A stretch of DNA of 9,130 nt from CAZFHZ01 sp964519015 (GCA_964519015.1 CAZFHZ010000124.1:1-9130), one strand, 5' to 3'; counted from the stretch's first letter, positions 1-6,026 are shown. Numbers and translations: made by a program. The notes: a model not told the origin generated them from the letters alone.

Positions 1-161
1 GGATAGCGAAGGTCACGCGCAGCGGGACCGAGCAATCCCACCCTCTCCGCCAGCACTAGATGGTTCGGTTGCGATAGTCAGCTAAGCGAATCGAGTGGTG
101 AGTGGCGCTCGGGATGCCTCCCGGGTGTACCTGATCCCGGTTTCAGGGTAGATTCCAGCCT
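1..161. other. Non-coding leader upstream of dnaX
   Basis: No open frame here resembles a protein. The segment holds short inverted repeats: CGGGA (110-114) can pair with TCCCG at 119-123 (4-base loop) or with TCCCG at 135-139, and CCGGG (121-125) can pair with CCCGG (136-140), so these pairings are mutually exclusive. No T-run follows, so it does not look like an intrinsic terminator. In many bacteria the SRP RNA or a tRNA-Ser gene lies just before dnaX. I could not fit the first 60 bases to either: there is no T-loop of the GTTCRA type and no GGAAG-type SRP loop. An RNA 3' end cut by the window edge remains possible. Confidence 0.5.
149..154 (+). promoter_or_regulatory. Possible -10 element giving a near-leaderless dnaX mRNA
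   Basis: TAGATT at 149-154 matches the TAnnnT form of a -10 hexamer and ends 7 bases before the dnaX ATG, so a transcript would begin at or next to the start codon. A weak -35-like TGTACC lies at 126-131 with a 17-base spacer. In support, no Shine-Dalgarno sequence occurs at normal distance before this ATG; the nearest is AGGG at 145-148, 13 bases away. This is inference from one weak hexamer. Confidence 0.25.
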
Positions 162-2123
162 ATGAGCGAACAGCCCTACGAGGTCACCGCCCGCAAGTAC
201 CGCCCGCAGACCTTCGAGGCGGTGGTGGGGCAGGAGCACGTCACCCGCATGCTCCAGAACGCCCTGCGCACCAAACAGGTCTCCCACGCCTTCCTCTTCG
301 CCGGCCCCCGTGGGACGGGCAAGACCACGACCGCCCGCCTGCTGGCCAAGGCGCTCAACTGCCGCTCGGCGACCGAGATGACCCCCGAACCGTGTGACGC
401 CTGCGAGAGCTGCCGGGCGATCGCCCAGGGCTCGAGCATGGACGTGCTGGAGATCGACGGGGCGAGCAACCGGGGGATCGACCAGATCCGGGAACTGCGG
501 GAGACGATCGGCTACGCCTCGTTCGAGGGCCGCTTCAAGGTCTACATCATCGACGAAGTCCACATGCTCACCAAGGAGGCCTTCAACGCCCTCCTGAAGA
601 CCCTGGAAGAGCCCCCCCGGCACGTGATCTTCGTCTTCGCCACCACCGAGCCGGGAAAGGTACTCCCGACCATCCTGAGCCGGGTCCAACGTTACGACTT
701 CCGGCGTATCGGGGTGGTCCCGATCACCCAGACCCTGGTCACCATCTGCGAGCGGGAGAAGATCCGGGCGGAGCGGGAGGCCCTCCAGCTGATCGCCCGC
801 AAGGCGGACGGCTCACTGCGGGACGCCGAGAGCCTGCTCGACCAGGTGCGCACCTACGCCGGGGATGAGATCACCCTGGAGGACGCCCGGCAGGTCCTGG
901 CGGTGGTGGACACCGAACGGCTCTTCGAACTGACCGGCAGCACGGCGGGCGGCGATGCCGCCGGGACACTGCGCTTCGCCGGCCACCTGGCCGATGCCGG
1001 CCAGGACCCGTATGAGTTCCTCCTCTCCTACGGCGAGCACCTGCGGCACCTGATCGCGGCCGCGGTGGGCGGAGCCGAGGCCCTGGAGACGCTGCCGGAC
1101 ACCGAACGGGCACAATACCTGAAGACGGCCGCCACCCTCCCGGTGGCCGATTGGTTGCGGCGTTTCGACCACGTGAGTCGGGCGGCCCAGAACCTCCGCT
1201 GGAGTCCCCAGCCGTGGATCGCCCTCGAAGTGACCCTGCTGCAGCTGGCCCACCTCGATCGGGCGGTCGACCTGAAGACGCTGATCGATCGGATCGACGG
1301 CGCCTTGGGCGATGACGACGCACCACCCTCCGGCGGCGGTTCCACCGGACGCGGTCCCGGCCGGGGAGGGCGTTCCGAGGGTCCGGGAGGCTCGGGGAGC
1401 GGATCCTCCGGGGGACGTTCGGCCCCCTCGAGCGGCGATGGTGGCGGCCGGGGCGGGACCCGGGCCGAACAGCGGCCGGGTCCCTCGGTCGCCCGGCCCC
1501 GATCAGCCCGCCCGGCCGAAGGGGGCTATAAGGGCGCCCGGGCGGGCTCCGACATCGCGCGGGAGGTACGGGAGGCGCCGGCGAAGGAGGCCCGGACCGT
1601 CACCGGTTCGGCCGACACGCTGCCGCCGGCCGACCTCTACGACGAGGAGATCTCGGATCCGGGAGTCCCCGAGATCGTGGACACCGCCGAACCGACGGCC
1701 GAGGGGATCGTGGCCCGCTGGAAGGAGATCCTGGAGGAGGTCCGCCGGCGCAAGGTCAGCCTGGCCGCCTTCCTGGCCGAAGCCGAACCGGTGGCCCTCA
1801 AGGACCGGGAGATCGTGCTCGCCTTCCGGGGGGACAACCACACCTTCCACATGAACATGGTGGACCGTCACGCCGACCTCATCAAGGAGGTCACCCGGGA
1901 CCTGCTCGGGGTGGGCCTGGGGGTGCGCTGCGAGCAGCGGGTCATGCGCCGGGAGGGACACCGGGGGGCGGGAGCGGGGACGGGGGAGGACGACCTGAAC
2001 AGCCGGCTGCTCGACCGCCTGTGCGAGCAGAACGAGGGACTGGCCCGGATCGTCGAGCTCTTCGATGCCGTCCTGGAGGATGGCCCCGGCGGTCGGTCGG
2101 GGAGTGAGCGGAGCGGGTCGTGA
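162..2123 (+). CDS. dnaX: DNA polymerase III subunit gamma/tau (clamp-loader ATPase)
   Basis: DnaX is the AAA+ motor of the replicative clamp loader, opening and loading the beta sliding clamp and, in its long tau form, linking polymerase cores to the helicase. The 653-residue product begins with the family signature YEVTARKYRPQTF. It has Walker A GPRGTGKTT (48-56), a zinc-binding set C67, C78, C81, C84, the DEVH Walker B (131-134) and the sensor TTEP (161-164). The SRC arginine-finger motif reads SRV (173-175), with the cysteine replaced but the arginine kept. Residues about 386-455 form a very Gly/Ser/Arg-rich linker. A conserved DnaX C-terminal region follows from about 512 to 590, then a helical stretch and a Gly/Ser tail. 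No A-rich slippery heptamer for a gamma form is visible. The ATG at 162 places the signature at the N-terminus as usual. It overlaps recR by GTGA. Confidence 0.97.
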   Translation: MSEQPYEVTARKYRPQTFEAVVGQEHVTRMLQNALRTKQVSHAFLFAGPRGTGKTTTARLLAKALNCRSATEMTPEPCDACESCRAIAQGSSMDVLEIDGASNRGIDQIRELRETIGYASFEGRFKVYIIDEVHMLTKEAFNALLKTLEEPPRHVIFVFATTEPGKVLPTILSRVQRYDFRRIGVVPITQTLVTICEREKIRAEREALQLIARKADGSLRDAESLLDQVRTYAGDEITLEDARQVLAVVDTERLFELTGSTAGGDAAGTLRFAGHLADAGQDPYEFLLSYGEHLRHLIAAAVGGAEALETLPDTERAQYLKTAATLPVADWLRRFDHVSRAAQNLRWSPQPWIALEVTLLQLAHLDRAVDLKTLIDRIDGALGDDDAPPSGGGSTGRGPGRGGRSEGPGGSGSGSSGGRSAPSSGDGGGRGGTRAEQRPGPSVARPRSARPAEGGYKGARAGSDIAREVREAPAKEARTVTGSADTLPPADLYDEEISDPGVPEIVDTAEPTAEGIVARWKEILEEVRRRKVSLAAFLAEAEPVALKDREIVLAFRGDNHTFHMNMVDRHADLIKEVTRDLLGVGLGVRCEQRVMRREGHRGAGAGTGEDDLNSRLLDRLCEQNEGLARIVELFDAVLEDGPGGRSGSERSGS

Positions 2124-2728
2124 ACTACCTCCCCGAGTGCGTGGAGACCCTGATCCAGGAGTTGATGCGGCTCCCGGGGATCGGGCGCAAGACCGCCCAG
2201 CGCCTGGCCTTCCACCTGCTGAGAGCCCCGGGGGAGGCGCCCCGGCGGCTGGCCGGAGCGCTCGACCGGGTGGTCAGCGACGTGACCTGGTGCCCGCGCT
2301 GCTTCAACCTGGCCGAGCGCGGGGAGCTCTGCGGTATCTGCGCCGACCCGCGCCGCAGCGAGGCGGTAATCTGCGTGGTGGAGACCCCCACCGACCTGAT
2401 CGCCATCGAGCGGGCGGGCGGGTTCCAGGGGCGCTACCATGTGCTGGGAGGGTCGATCGACCCCCTGGAAGGGGTCGGTCCCGAGGATCTGACCATCGAC
2501 GCCCTGATGGCGCGGCTGGACGAGGGAGGGGTCGAGGAAGTGATCCTGGCCAGTAACGCCACCCTGGACGGCGACACCACCGCCCTCTACCTGGCCCGGT
2601 TCATCCGCCCTAAAGGGATCGCCGTGAGCCGGCCGGCGCGCGGTCTGCCGATGGGGGGGGACCTTGAGTTCGCCGACGAACACACCATCTCGCGGGCCAT
2701 GCAGGGGCGGACCCGCTTCGATTTCTGA
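2120..2728 (+). CDS. recR: Recombination mediator protein RecR
   Basis: RecR acts with RecO and often RecF to load RecA onto SSB-coated single-stranded gaps, in the RecFOR repair pathway. The 202-residue length is typical. In order it shows a helix-hairpin-helix LPGIGRKTAQR (18-28), a four-cysteine zinc finger C58, C61, C71, C74, and a Toprim domain from about 82 (acidic E88 in VVETPTD). The Walker-like segment with GGSIDPLEGVGPEDL follows at 110-124, then the C-terminal GLPMGGDLEFADE block (175-187). The start is GTG at 2120, overlapping the dnaX stop; GGAG at 2110-2113 gives 6-base spacing and lies inside the dnaX 3' end, implying translational coupling. The ybaB gene that usually sits between dnaX and recR is absent. 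A run of eight G (2653-2660) lies in the coding region without disturbing the frame. Confidence 0.97.
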   Translation: MNYLPECVETLIQELMRLPGIGRKTAQRLAFHLLRAPGEAPRRLAGALDRVVSDVTWCPRCFNLAERGELCGICADPRRSEAVICVVETPTDLIAIERAGGFQGRYHVLGGSIDPLEGVGPEDLTIDALMARLDEGGVEEVILASNATLDGDTTALYLARFIRPKGIAVSRPARGLPMGGDLEFADEHTISRAMQGRTRFDF

Positions 2729-2730
2729 CC

Positions 2731-3351
2731 ATGTGGATGCTGCCGAACATCCTGACCTCGCTGCGGCTGGTGCTCGTGCCGGTCTTCCTCTGGCTGGCCA
2801 CCCGGGGGACCACGGCCGCTGCGATCGGCGCGCTGGCCGTCTTCGTCATCGCTGCCATCACCGACAGCCTGGACGGCTACTACGCCCGCAAGCATGCCAG
2901 TGTGAGCGACCTGGGTCGCTTCCTCGACCCGCTGGCCGACAAACTGCTCGTGCTGAGCGCCTTCTATTGGGGGGCTACGGGCCTGGGCGCGGGACGGATC
3001 TGGTTCAACATCTGGCTGGTCCACCTGATCACCCTGAGGGAGGTGGGCATCACCGCGCTGCGGATGGTTCACCGCCGGCAGGGACGGCAGATCGTGACGG
3101 CCTGGGCGGGGAAGTGGAAGACGGTCGCCCAGATGACGGTCCTGATCACGGTGCTGGTCCTGGAGGCCGCCGCCCGGGTGCTGGCCGGTACGGGCCGACC
3201 CGTCGACTGGTTGCGCTCGGGGCCGGTCGTCGTGATCGTGGGGGTACTCTTCGGTCTGGCGGTGCTGCTGACCGTGCTCTCCGGGATTCACTACCTGACG
3301 GCGGATGCCCGCACCGAACCCCTCACCGGTAGCGGAGGGAGCGGATCATGA
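2731..3351 (+). CDS. pgsA: CDP-diacylglycerol-glycerol-3-phosphate 3-phosphatidyltransferase
   Basis: This is an integral membrane enzyme that makes phosphatidylglycerophosphate from CDP-diacylglycerol and glycerol-3-phosphate, the committed step to phosphatidylglycerol and cardiolipin. The 206-residue protein opens with the PgsA-like PNILTSLRL (5-13). It carries the complete CDP-alcohol phosphatidyltransferase signature with D45, D48, G49, A52, R53, G62, D66 and D70. Hydrophobic stretches at roughly 12-23, 28-44, 72-84, 92-110, 134-150 and 165-188 fit six membrane segments. The ATG at 2731 is 2 bases after the recR stop. Its 3' end, encoding a Gly/Ser tail, doubles as the ribosome binding site of pgpA, and the two genes overlap by ATGA. 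A related synthase using another alcohol acceptor cannot be excluded by motif alone, but the adjacent pgpA strongly favours this function. Confidence 0.93.
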   Translation: MWMLPNILTSLRLVLVPVFLWLATRGTTAAAIGALAVFVIAAITDSLDGYYARKHASVSDLGRFLDPLADKLLVLSAFYWGATGLGAGRIWFNIWLVHLITLREVGITALRMVHRRQGRQIVTAWAGKWKTVAQMTVLITVLVLEAAARVLAGTGRPVDWLRSGPVVVIVGVLFGLAVLLTVLSGIHYLTADARTEPLTGSGGSGS

Positions 3352-3818
3352 CGGTCGAGACCCGCTGCGGCAAACTGAGCTTCGCCGGCTGGATGGCCAG
3401 CGGCTTCGGTCTCGGGTTCTGCCCGCTGGCGCCGGGGACCGCGGCCACCCTCGGGATCGCCCTGCTCTGGGGCCTGCTCCCCCCCCTCGACGCACAGCTG
3501 CACGCCAGCCTGCTGGTGGCCGTGCTGATCATCGGCGTGCCGGTGACCTCCCATGGCGAGCGCCTCTTCGGACACGACGCCAGCTGCATCGTCTGGGACG
3601 AGTTCGGCGGCTTCCTGATCACGGTCTGGGGCCTGCCCAACGAATGGCTGGTGATCGCCCTCGCCTTCGCGCTCTTCCGTCTCTTCGACGTGACCAAGAT
3701 CTTCCCGATCCGCATCTCCCAGCGGCTGCCGCGCGGCTGGGGGGTGATGGTGGACGACGTGCTGGCTGGTATCTATGCCAACGTGGCGCTGCAGCTCTAC
3801 TTCCGCCTGCTCGCCTGA
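3348..3818 (+). CDS. pgpA: Phosphatidylglycerophosphatase A
   Basis: PgpA removes the terminal phosphate from phosphatidylglycerophosphate to yield phosphatidylglycerol, the step after PgsA, at the cytoplasmic membrane. The 156-residue product has the family blocks: GFGLGFCPLAPGTAATL (19-35), IVWDEFGG (81-88, acidic D84 and E85), FRLFDVTKIFPIR (110-122) and a metal-site-like VDD in GVMVDDVLAG (132-141). Hydrophobic stretches around 35-47, 54-66 and 99-112 suit a small membrane protein. It overlaps pgsA by ATGA, so synthase and phosphatase are translationally coupled. After its TGA (3816-3818) the same frame stays open for 50 codons into cinA, discussed in the findings. Identification rests on several blocks in the right order and on the neighbour. 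Confidence 0.93.
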   Translation: MTVETRCGKLSFAGWMASGFGLGFCPLAPGTAATLGIALLWGLLPPLDAQLHASLLVAVLIIGVPVTSHGERLFGHDASCIVWDEFGGFLITVWGLPNEWLVIALAFALFRLFDVTKIFPIRISQRLPRGWGVMVDDVLAGIYANVALQLYFRLLA

Positions 3819-3824
3819 GCCGGC

Positions 3825-3956
3825 CGGGACGTTCTCCGGGACGCTCCGCGGGAATCTCCCGGTGACGCCCCCCGGGACCTCCCGCGGGACTACCATCGGG
3901 TTCCTCCTCGTGACCCCCTCAAGGCTCCCCCGCGGCGCTCCCCCGGTGACCTCGAT
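3825..3956 (+). repeat. Degenerate 12-bp tandem repeat, 11 units, no indels
   Basis: The pgpA-cinA gap divides cleanly into 12-base units starting at 3825, 3837, 3849 and so on up to 3945. The consensus is close to CGGGACGCTCCC. Columns 1-4, 6 and 10 are nearly constant: the CGGGAC half is recognisable in most units, and the pyrimidine-rich half always follows. Several units are self-complementary, for example CGGGA-ATC-TCCCG at 3849-3861 and CGGGACCTCCCG at 3873-3884, so the RNA could fold into short hairpins. Because 12 is a multiple of 3, the array reads as tetrapeptide repeats: RDxP-like in the pgpA/cinA frame and xGTx-like in the +1 frame. A twelfth position (3957-3968) has been replaced by the cinA ribosome binding site. 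This was read by eye, without an alignment score. Confidence 0.75.
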
Positions 3957-3957
3957 C

Positions 3958-3963
3958 GGAGGG
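3958..3963 (+). promoter_or_regulatory. cinA ribosome binding site
   Basis: GGAGGG ends 5 bases before the ATG at 3969. This supports that ATG as the cinA start even though the reading frame is open for 50 codons upstream without any ATG, GTG or TTG. Confidence 0.7.
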
Positions 3964-3968
3964 CGGGC

Positions 3969-5270
3969 ATGACGGGCGCACCCGGAACGATCGACCGCTG
4001 CTGGATCGTCACCGTCGGCGACGAGTTGATCAACGGCGTGCGGGTGGATACCAACACCGCCTGGCTGGCCGGCCGGCTGGAGACGCTGGGCATCGAGGTG
4101 GTGCGGGCGGTCTCGGTGGGGGACCAGGAGGCGGCGATCGGGGAGGTGATCGCCCAGGCCCTGGCCGCCGCCCCGCTGGTGATCGTCAGCGGAGGGTTGG
4201 GTCCGACGGCCGACGACCGCACCAAGGGAGCGCTGGCCGCCCTCTTCGGGGTCCCCCTGCAGCGGGTGGGCGAGATCGAGGAGGCGGTGCGGGCCTTCTT
4301 CGCGGCCCGGGGACGCAGCATCACTCCGGTCAACCTGGACCAGGCGCTGGTCCCGGCCGGGTTCGGCTGGCACATCAATCCCCGCGGGACGGCCCCCGGC
4401 CTGCTCCACCAGGAGCCGGGGAGCCTCCTCTTCGTGCTGCCGGGGGTGCCCGGGGAACTCAAGGCGCTCTATCGGGAATGGCTGGAACCGCTGCTGCGGG
4501 AGCGGTCGACCGGCCGGCTCGTGCGGCGGCGCTGGCTCCACACCACCGGCATCGGGGAGAGCGACCTGCACGACCGGGTGGGCGGCCTGGAGGACCTCGC
4601 TCCGGCCGTCACCCTGGCCTGGCTCCCCTCTCCGTTCGGCGTCTCCCTCTACCTGACCGGCCGGGGGACTGAGGCGGGGGAGGTGGACCGGGCGCTGGAT
4701 GAGGCCGAGGCCCGGATCCGGGCCGGGGCCGCGCCCTGGCTGGTGGGTGGAGGGGAGGAACTCGACCTGGCCGGGCGCATCGCCCGCCTCCTGATCGAAC
4801 GCGGGCAGTGGCTGGCGGTGGCCGAGTCGTGCAGCGGTGGCCTGATCGCCGACCTGCTGACCGACGTGCCGGGGGCCTCCGCCTGGCTTGAGCGGACCTG
4901 GGTGGTCTACTCGAACCGGGCCAAGGTGGAGGAGCTGGGGGTGGATCCGGAGCTGATCGAGCGGCACGGGGCGGTCTCCGAACCCGTGGCCCGGGCGATG
5001 GCCGAGGGGGCCCGGGAGCGCTCGGGGGCCGACTGGTCGCTGGCCGTGACCGGGATCGCCGGCCCGACCGGGGGGAGTCCCGGCCGGCCGGTCGGACTCG
5101 TCTTCGCAGCCTGCTCCGGACCGGCCGGCACGGTGGTCCGCGAGTACCGACAAGGGGACTCCGGACGGCGCTACAACAAGCAGCGGACCGCCACCAACGT
5201 CCTCGACCTGCTGCGCCGGAGGCTCGAGGGGGAAGACCCGACCCTGGGGGGCTGGGAGAGCCCGCGATGA
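3969..5270 (+). CDS. cinA: CinA family protein: MoCF-like domain plus NMN deamidase domain
   Basis: The 433-residue protein joins two known domains. The N-terminal molybdopterin-binding-like (COG1058) domain shows VGDELINGVRVDTN (16-29) and SGGLGPTADD (74-83). The C-terminal CinA/PncC domain from about 265 shows AESCSGG (285-291; the common form is AESCTGG) and AVTGIAGPTGG (359-369). PncC-type domains deaminate nicotinamide mononucleotide to nicotinate mononucleotide, recycling the NMN released by NAD-dependent DNA ligase. The N-terminal domain of some CinA proteins hydrolyses ADP-ribose. Both activities are family knowledge, not shown here. In several bacteria cinA is co-transcribed with recA and induced with competence or damage, and here it lies two genes upstream. 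The ATG has a good ribosome binding site, and the gene overlaps thpR by ATGA. Confidence 0.95.
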   Translation: MTGAPGTIDRCWIVTVGDELINGVRVDTNTAWLAGRLETLGIEVVRAVSVGDQEAAIGEVIAQALAAAPLVIVSGGLGPTADDRTKGALAALFGVPLQRVGEIEEAVRAFFAARGRSITPVNLDQALVPAGFGWHINPRGTAPGLLHQEPGSLLFVLPGVPGELKALYREWLEPLLRERSTGRLVRRRWLHTTGIGESDLHDRVGGLEDLAPAVTLAWLPSPFGVSLYLTGRGTEAGEVDRALDEAEARIRAGAAPWLVGGGEELDLAGRIARLLIERGQWLAVAESCSGGLIADLLTDVPGASAWLERTWVVYSNRAKVEELGVDPELIERHGAVSEPVARAMAEGARERSGADWSLAVTGIAGPTGGSPGRPVGLVFAACSGPAGTVVREYRQGDSGRRYNKQRTATNVLDLLRRRLEGEDPTLGGWESPR

Positions 5271-5839
5271 GCCTCCGGGCCTTCATCGCCGTCCCGGTGC
5301 CGACCGACGTGCGGCGTCACCTGGCCCGGCTCCACGAATCGGTGCCGCACGAGGCGGGGAAGATCACCTGGGTGAAGGCCGATGCGATCCACCTGACCTG
5401 CCTCTTCCTGGGCGACATCGAACCGGACCGGGTCACCAAAATCGGGGCTGCGCTGCGGGCGGCGGCCGGCACCTTCCCCGCCTTCGAAACCTGCCTCGGG
5501 GAGGTCGGCGCCTTCCCCGGCTGGCGCAAGCCGCGGGTGGTCTGGGTGGGGCTGGAGAAGGGCCGGCCGGAGGCCACCGCGCTCAAGGAGCAGATCGAGG
5601 CGGCCCTGGTCCCCCTCGGCTTCCCGGCCGAGGACCGCCCCTTCCACCCCCACATCACCCTGGGCCGGGTCCGCACCGACGGCCGCCCCGGGACGCTCGA
5701 TCACGCCGCGGCGCGCTGGATCATCCCTTTCGAGCACTGGATGAGCCGCGAGGTCATCCTCTGCCAGAGCGAACTCTCTCCGCAGGGACCGGTCTACACC
5801 CCCCTGCTCCACGTCCCCCTGGCATCCGGCTGCGGGTAA
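5267..5839 (+). CDS. thpR: RNA 2',3'-cyclic phosphodiesterase (2'-5' RNA ligase family)
   Basis: This is a 190-residue member of the 2H phosphoesterase superfamily, formerly LigT. Such enzymes open 2',3'-cyclic phosphates on RNA to 2'-phosphates, and some reversibly join tRNA halves through 2'-5' bonds. The N-terminus RAFIAVPVP (4-12) is characteristic. Both catalytic motifs are present: H42-L-T44-C, where the usual last residue is hydrophobic such as Leu, and H129-I-T131-L within FHPHITLGRVR. The spacing and length are normal for the family. Its ATG lies in the cinA stop (ATGA), so it is probably coupled to cinA. The order cinA-ligT-recA is known from Deinococcus, suggesting a repair-linked operon, although the physiological substrate in bacteria is poorly defined. 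It ends in TAA, the only TAA stop among the complete genes here. Confidence 0.93.
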   Translation: MSLRAFIAVPVPTDVRRHLARLHESVPHEAGKITWVKADAIHLTCLFLGDIEPDRVTKIGAALRAAAGTFPAFETCLGEVGAFPGWRKPRVVWVGLEKGRPEATALKEQIEAALVPLGFPAEDRPFHPHITLGRVRTDGRPGTLDHAAARWIIPFEHWMSREVILCQSELSPQGPVYTPLLHVPLASGCG

Positions 5840-5907
5840 AGAGTGTCGGACTCTGGAGGTAATGTAGGCGAAAGAAGAGCGAATATCGTTCCCCGCCGGG
5901 CGCGGTT

Positions 5908-6013
5908 GGAGCCGGAGCTGTGGCCGAGGCCGTAGCTTGAATCGGGGCACGATCCGGAATCCGAGCCGGAGCCTGAACCGGCGCTCGAACGAGGCCCGAA
6001 CCCGGGGCCGGGA
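5908..6013. repeat. Degenerate 6/12-bp periodic array upstream of recA
   Basis: Units beginning at 5908, 5920, 5932, 5944, 5956, 5968 and 5980 share a GGnGCCnGAnCC-like pattern of 12 bases, itself roughly two 6-base halves. The phase slips by one base after 5990 and then continues to about 6013. On the minus strand the half unit reads approximately TCCGGC, which would translate as Ser-Gly dipeptides. GAAC tetramers recur at 5975, 5987 and 5998. The units are more eroded than those in the pgpA-cinA gap and have a different consensus. Periodicity was judged by eye. Confidence 0.5.
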
Positions 6014-6026
6014 GGCATCGGCGGGG

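Noticed and set aside
1..60. Possible 3' end of a tRNA-Ser or SRP RNA, suggested by CTCTCCGCCA near 44-53 and the position before dnaX
   Set aside because: No GTTCRA T-loop or matching T-stem precedes the CCA-like end, and the conserved SRP apical loop is not visible; the 5' half would lie outside the window. A covariance-model search with more upstream sequence would decide.
2653..2660. Run of eight G in recR as a programmed slippage site
   Set aside because: The frame codes normally through it (Met-Gly-Gly-Asp in a conserved block), and no alternative product makes sense.
3291..5153. 620-codon open frame on the minus strand opposite pgsA, pgpA and cinA
   Set aside because: It lies antisense to three well-supported genes, and its translation is Pro/Gly/Arg/His-rich without recognisable domains; it is a shadow of GC-rich codon bias.
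5840..5854. AGAGT-GTCGG-ACTCT as a terminator after thpR
   Set aside because: The stem is only 5 bp, AT-containing, and no T-run follows it.
5880..5891. GAATATCGTTC as a Gram-positive-type LexA box (GAAC-N4-GTTC)
   Set aside because: The half-site spacing is one base short and the left half is GAAT, so it does not meet the consensus.
5843..5935. 30-codon GTG-started frame after thpR
   Set aside because: It lacks a ribosome binding site at normal spacing, runs into the repeat array and has no recognisable sequence.
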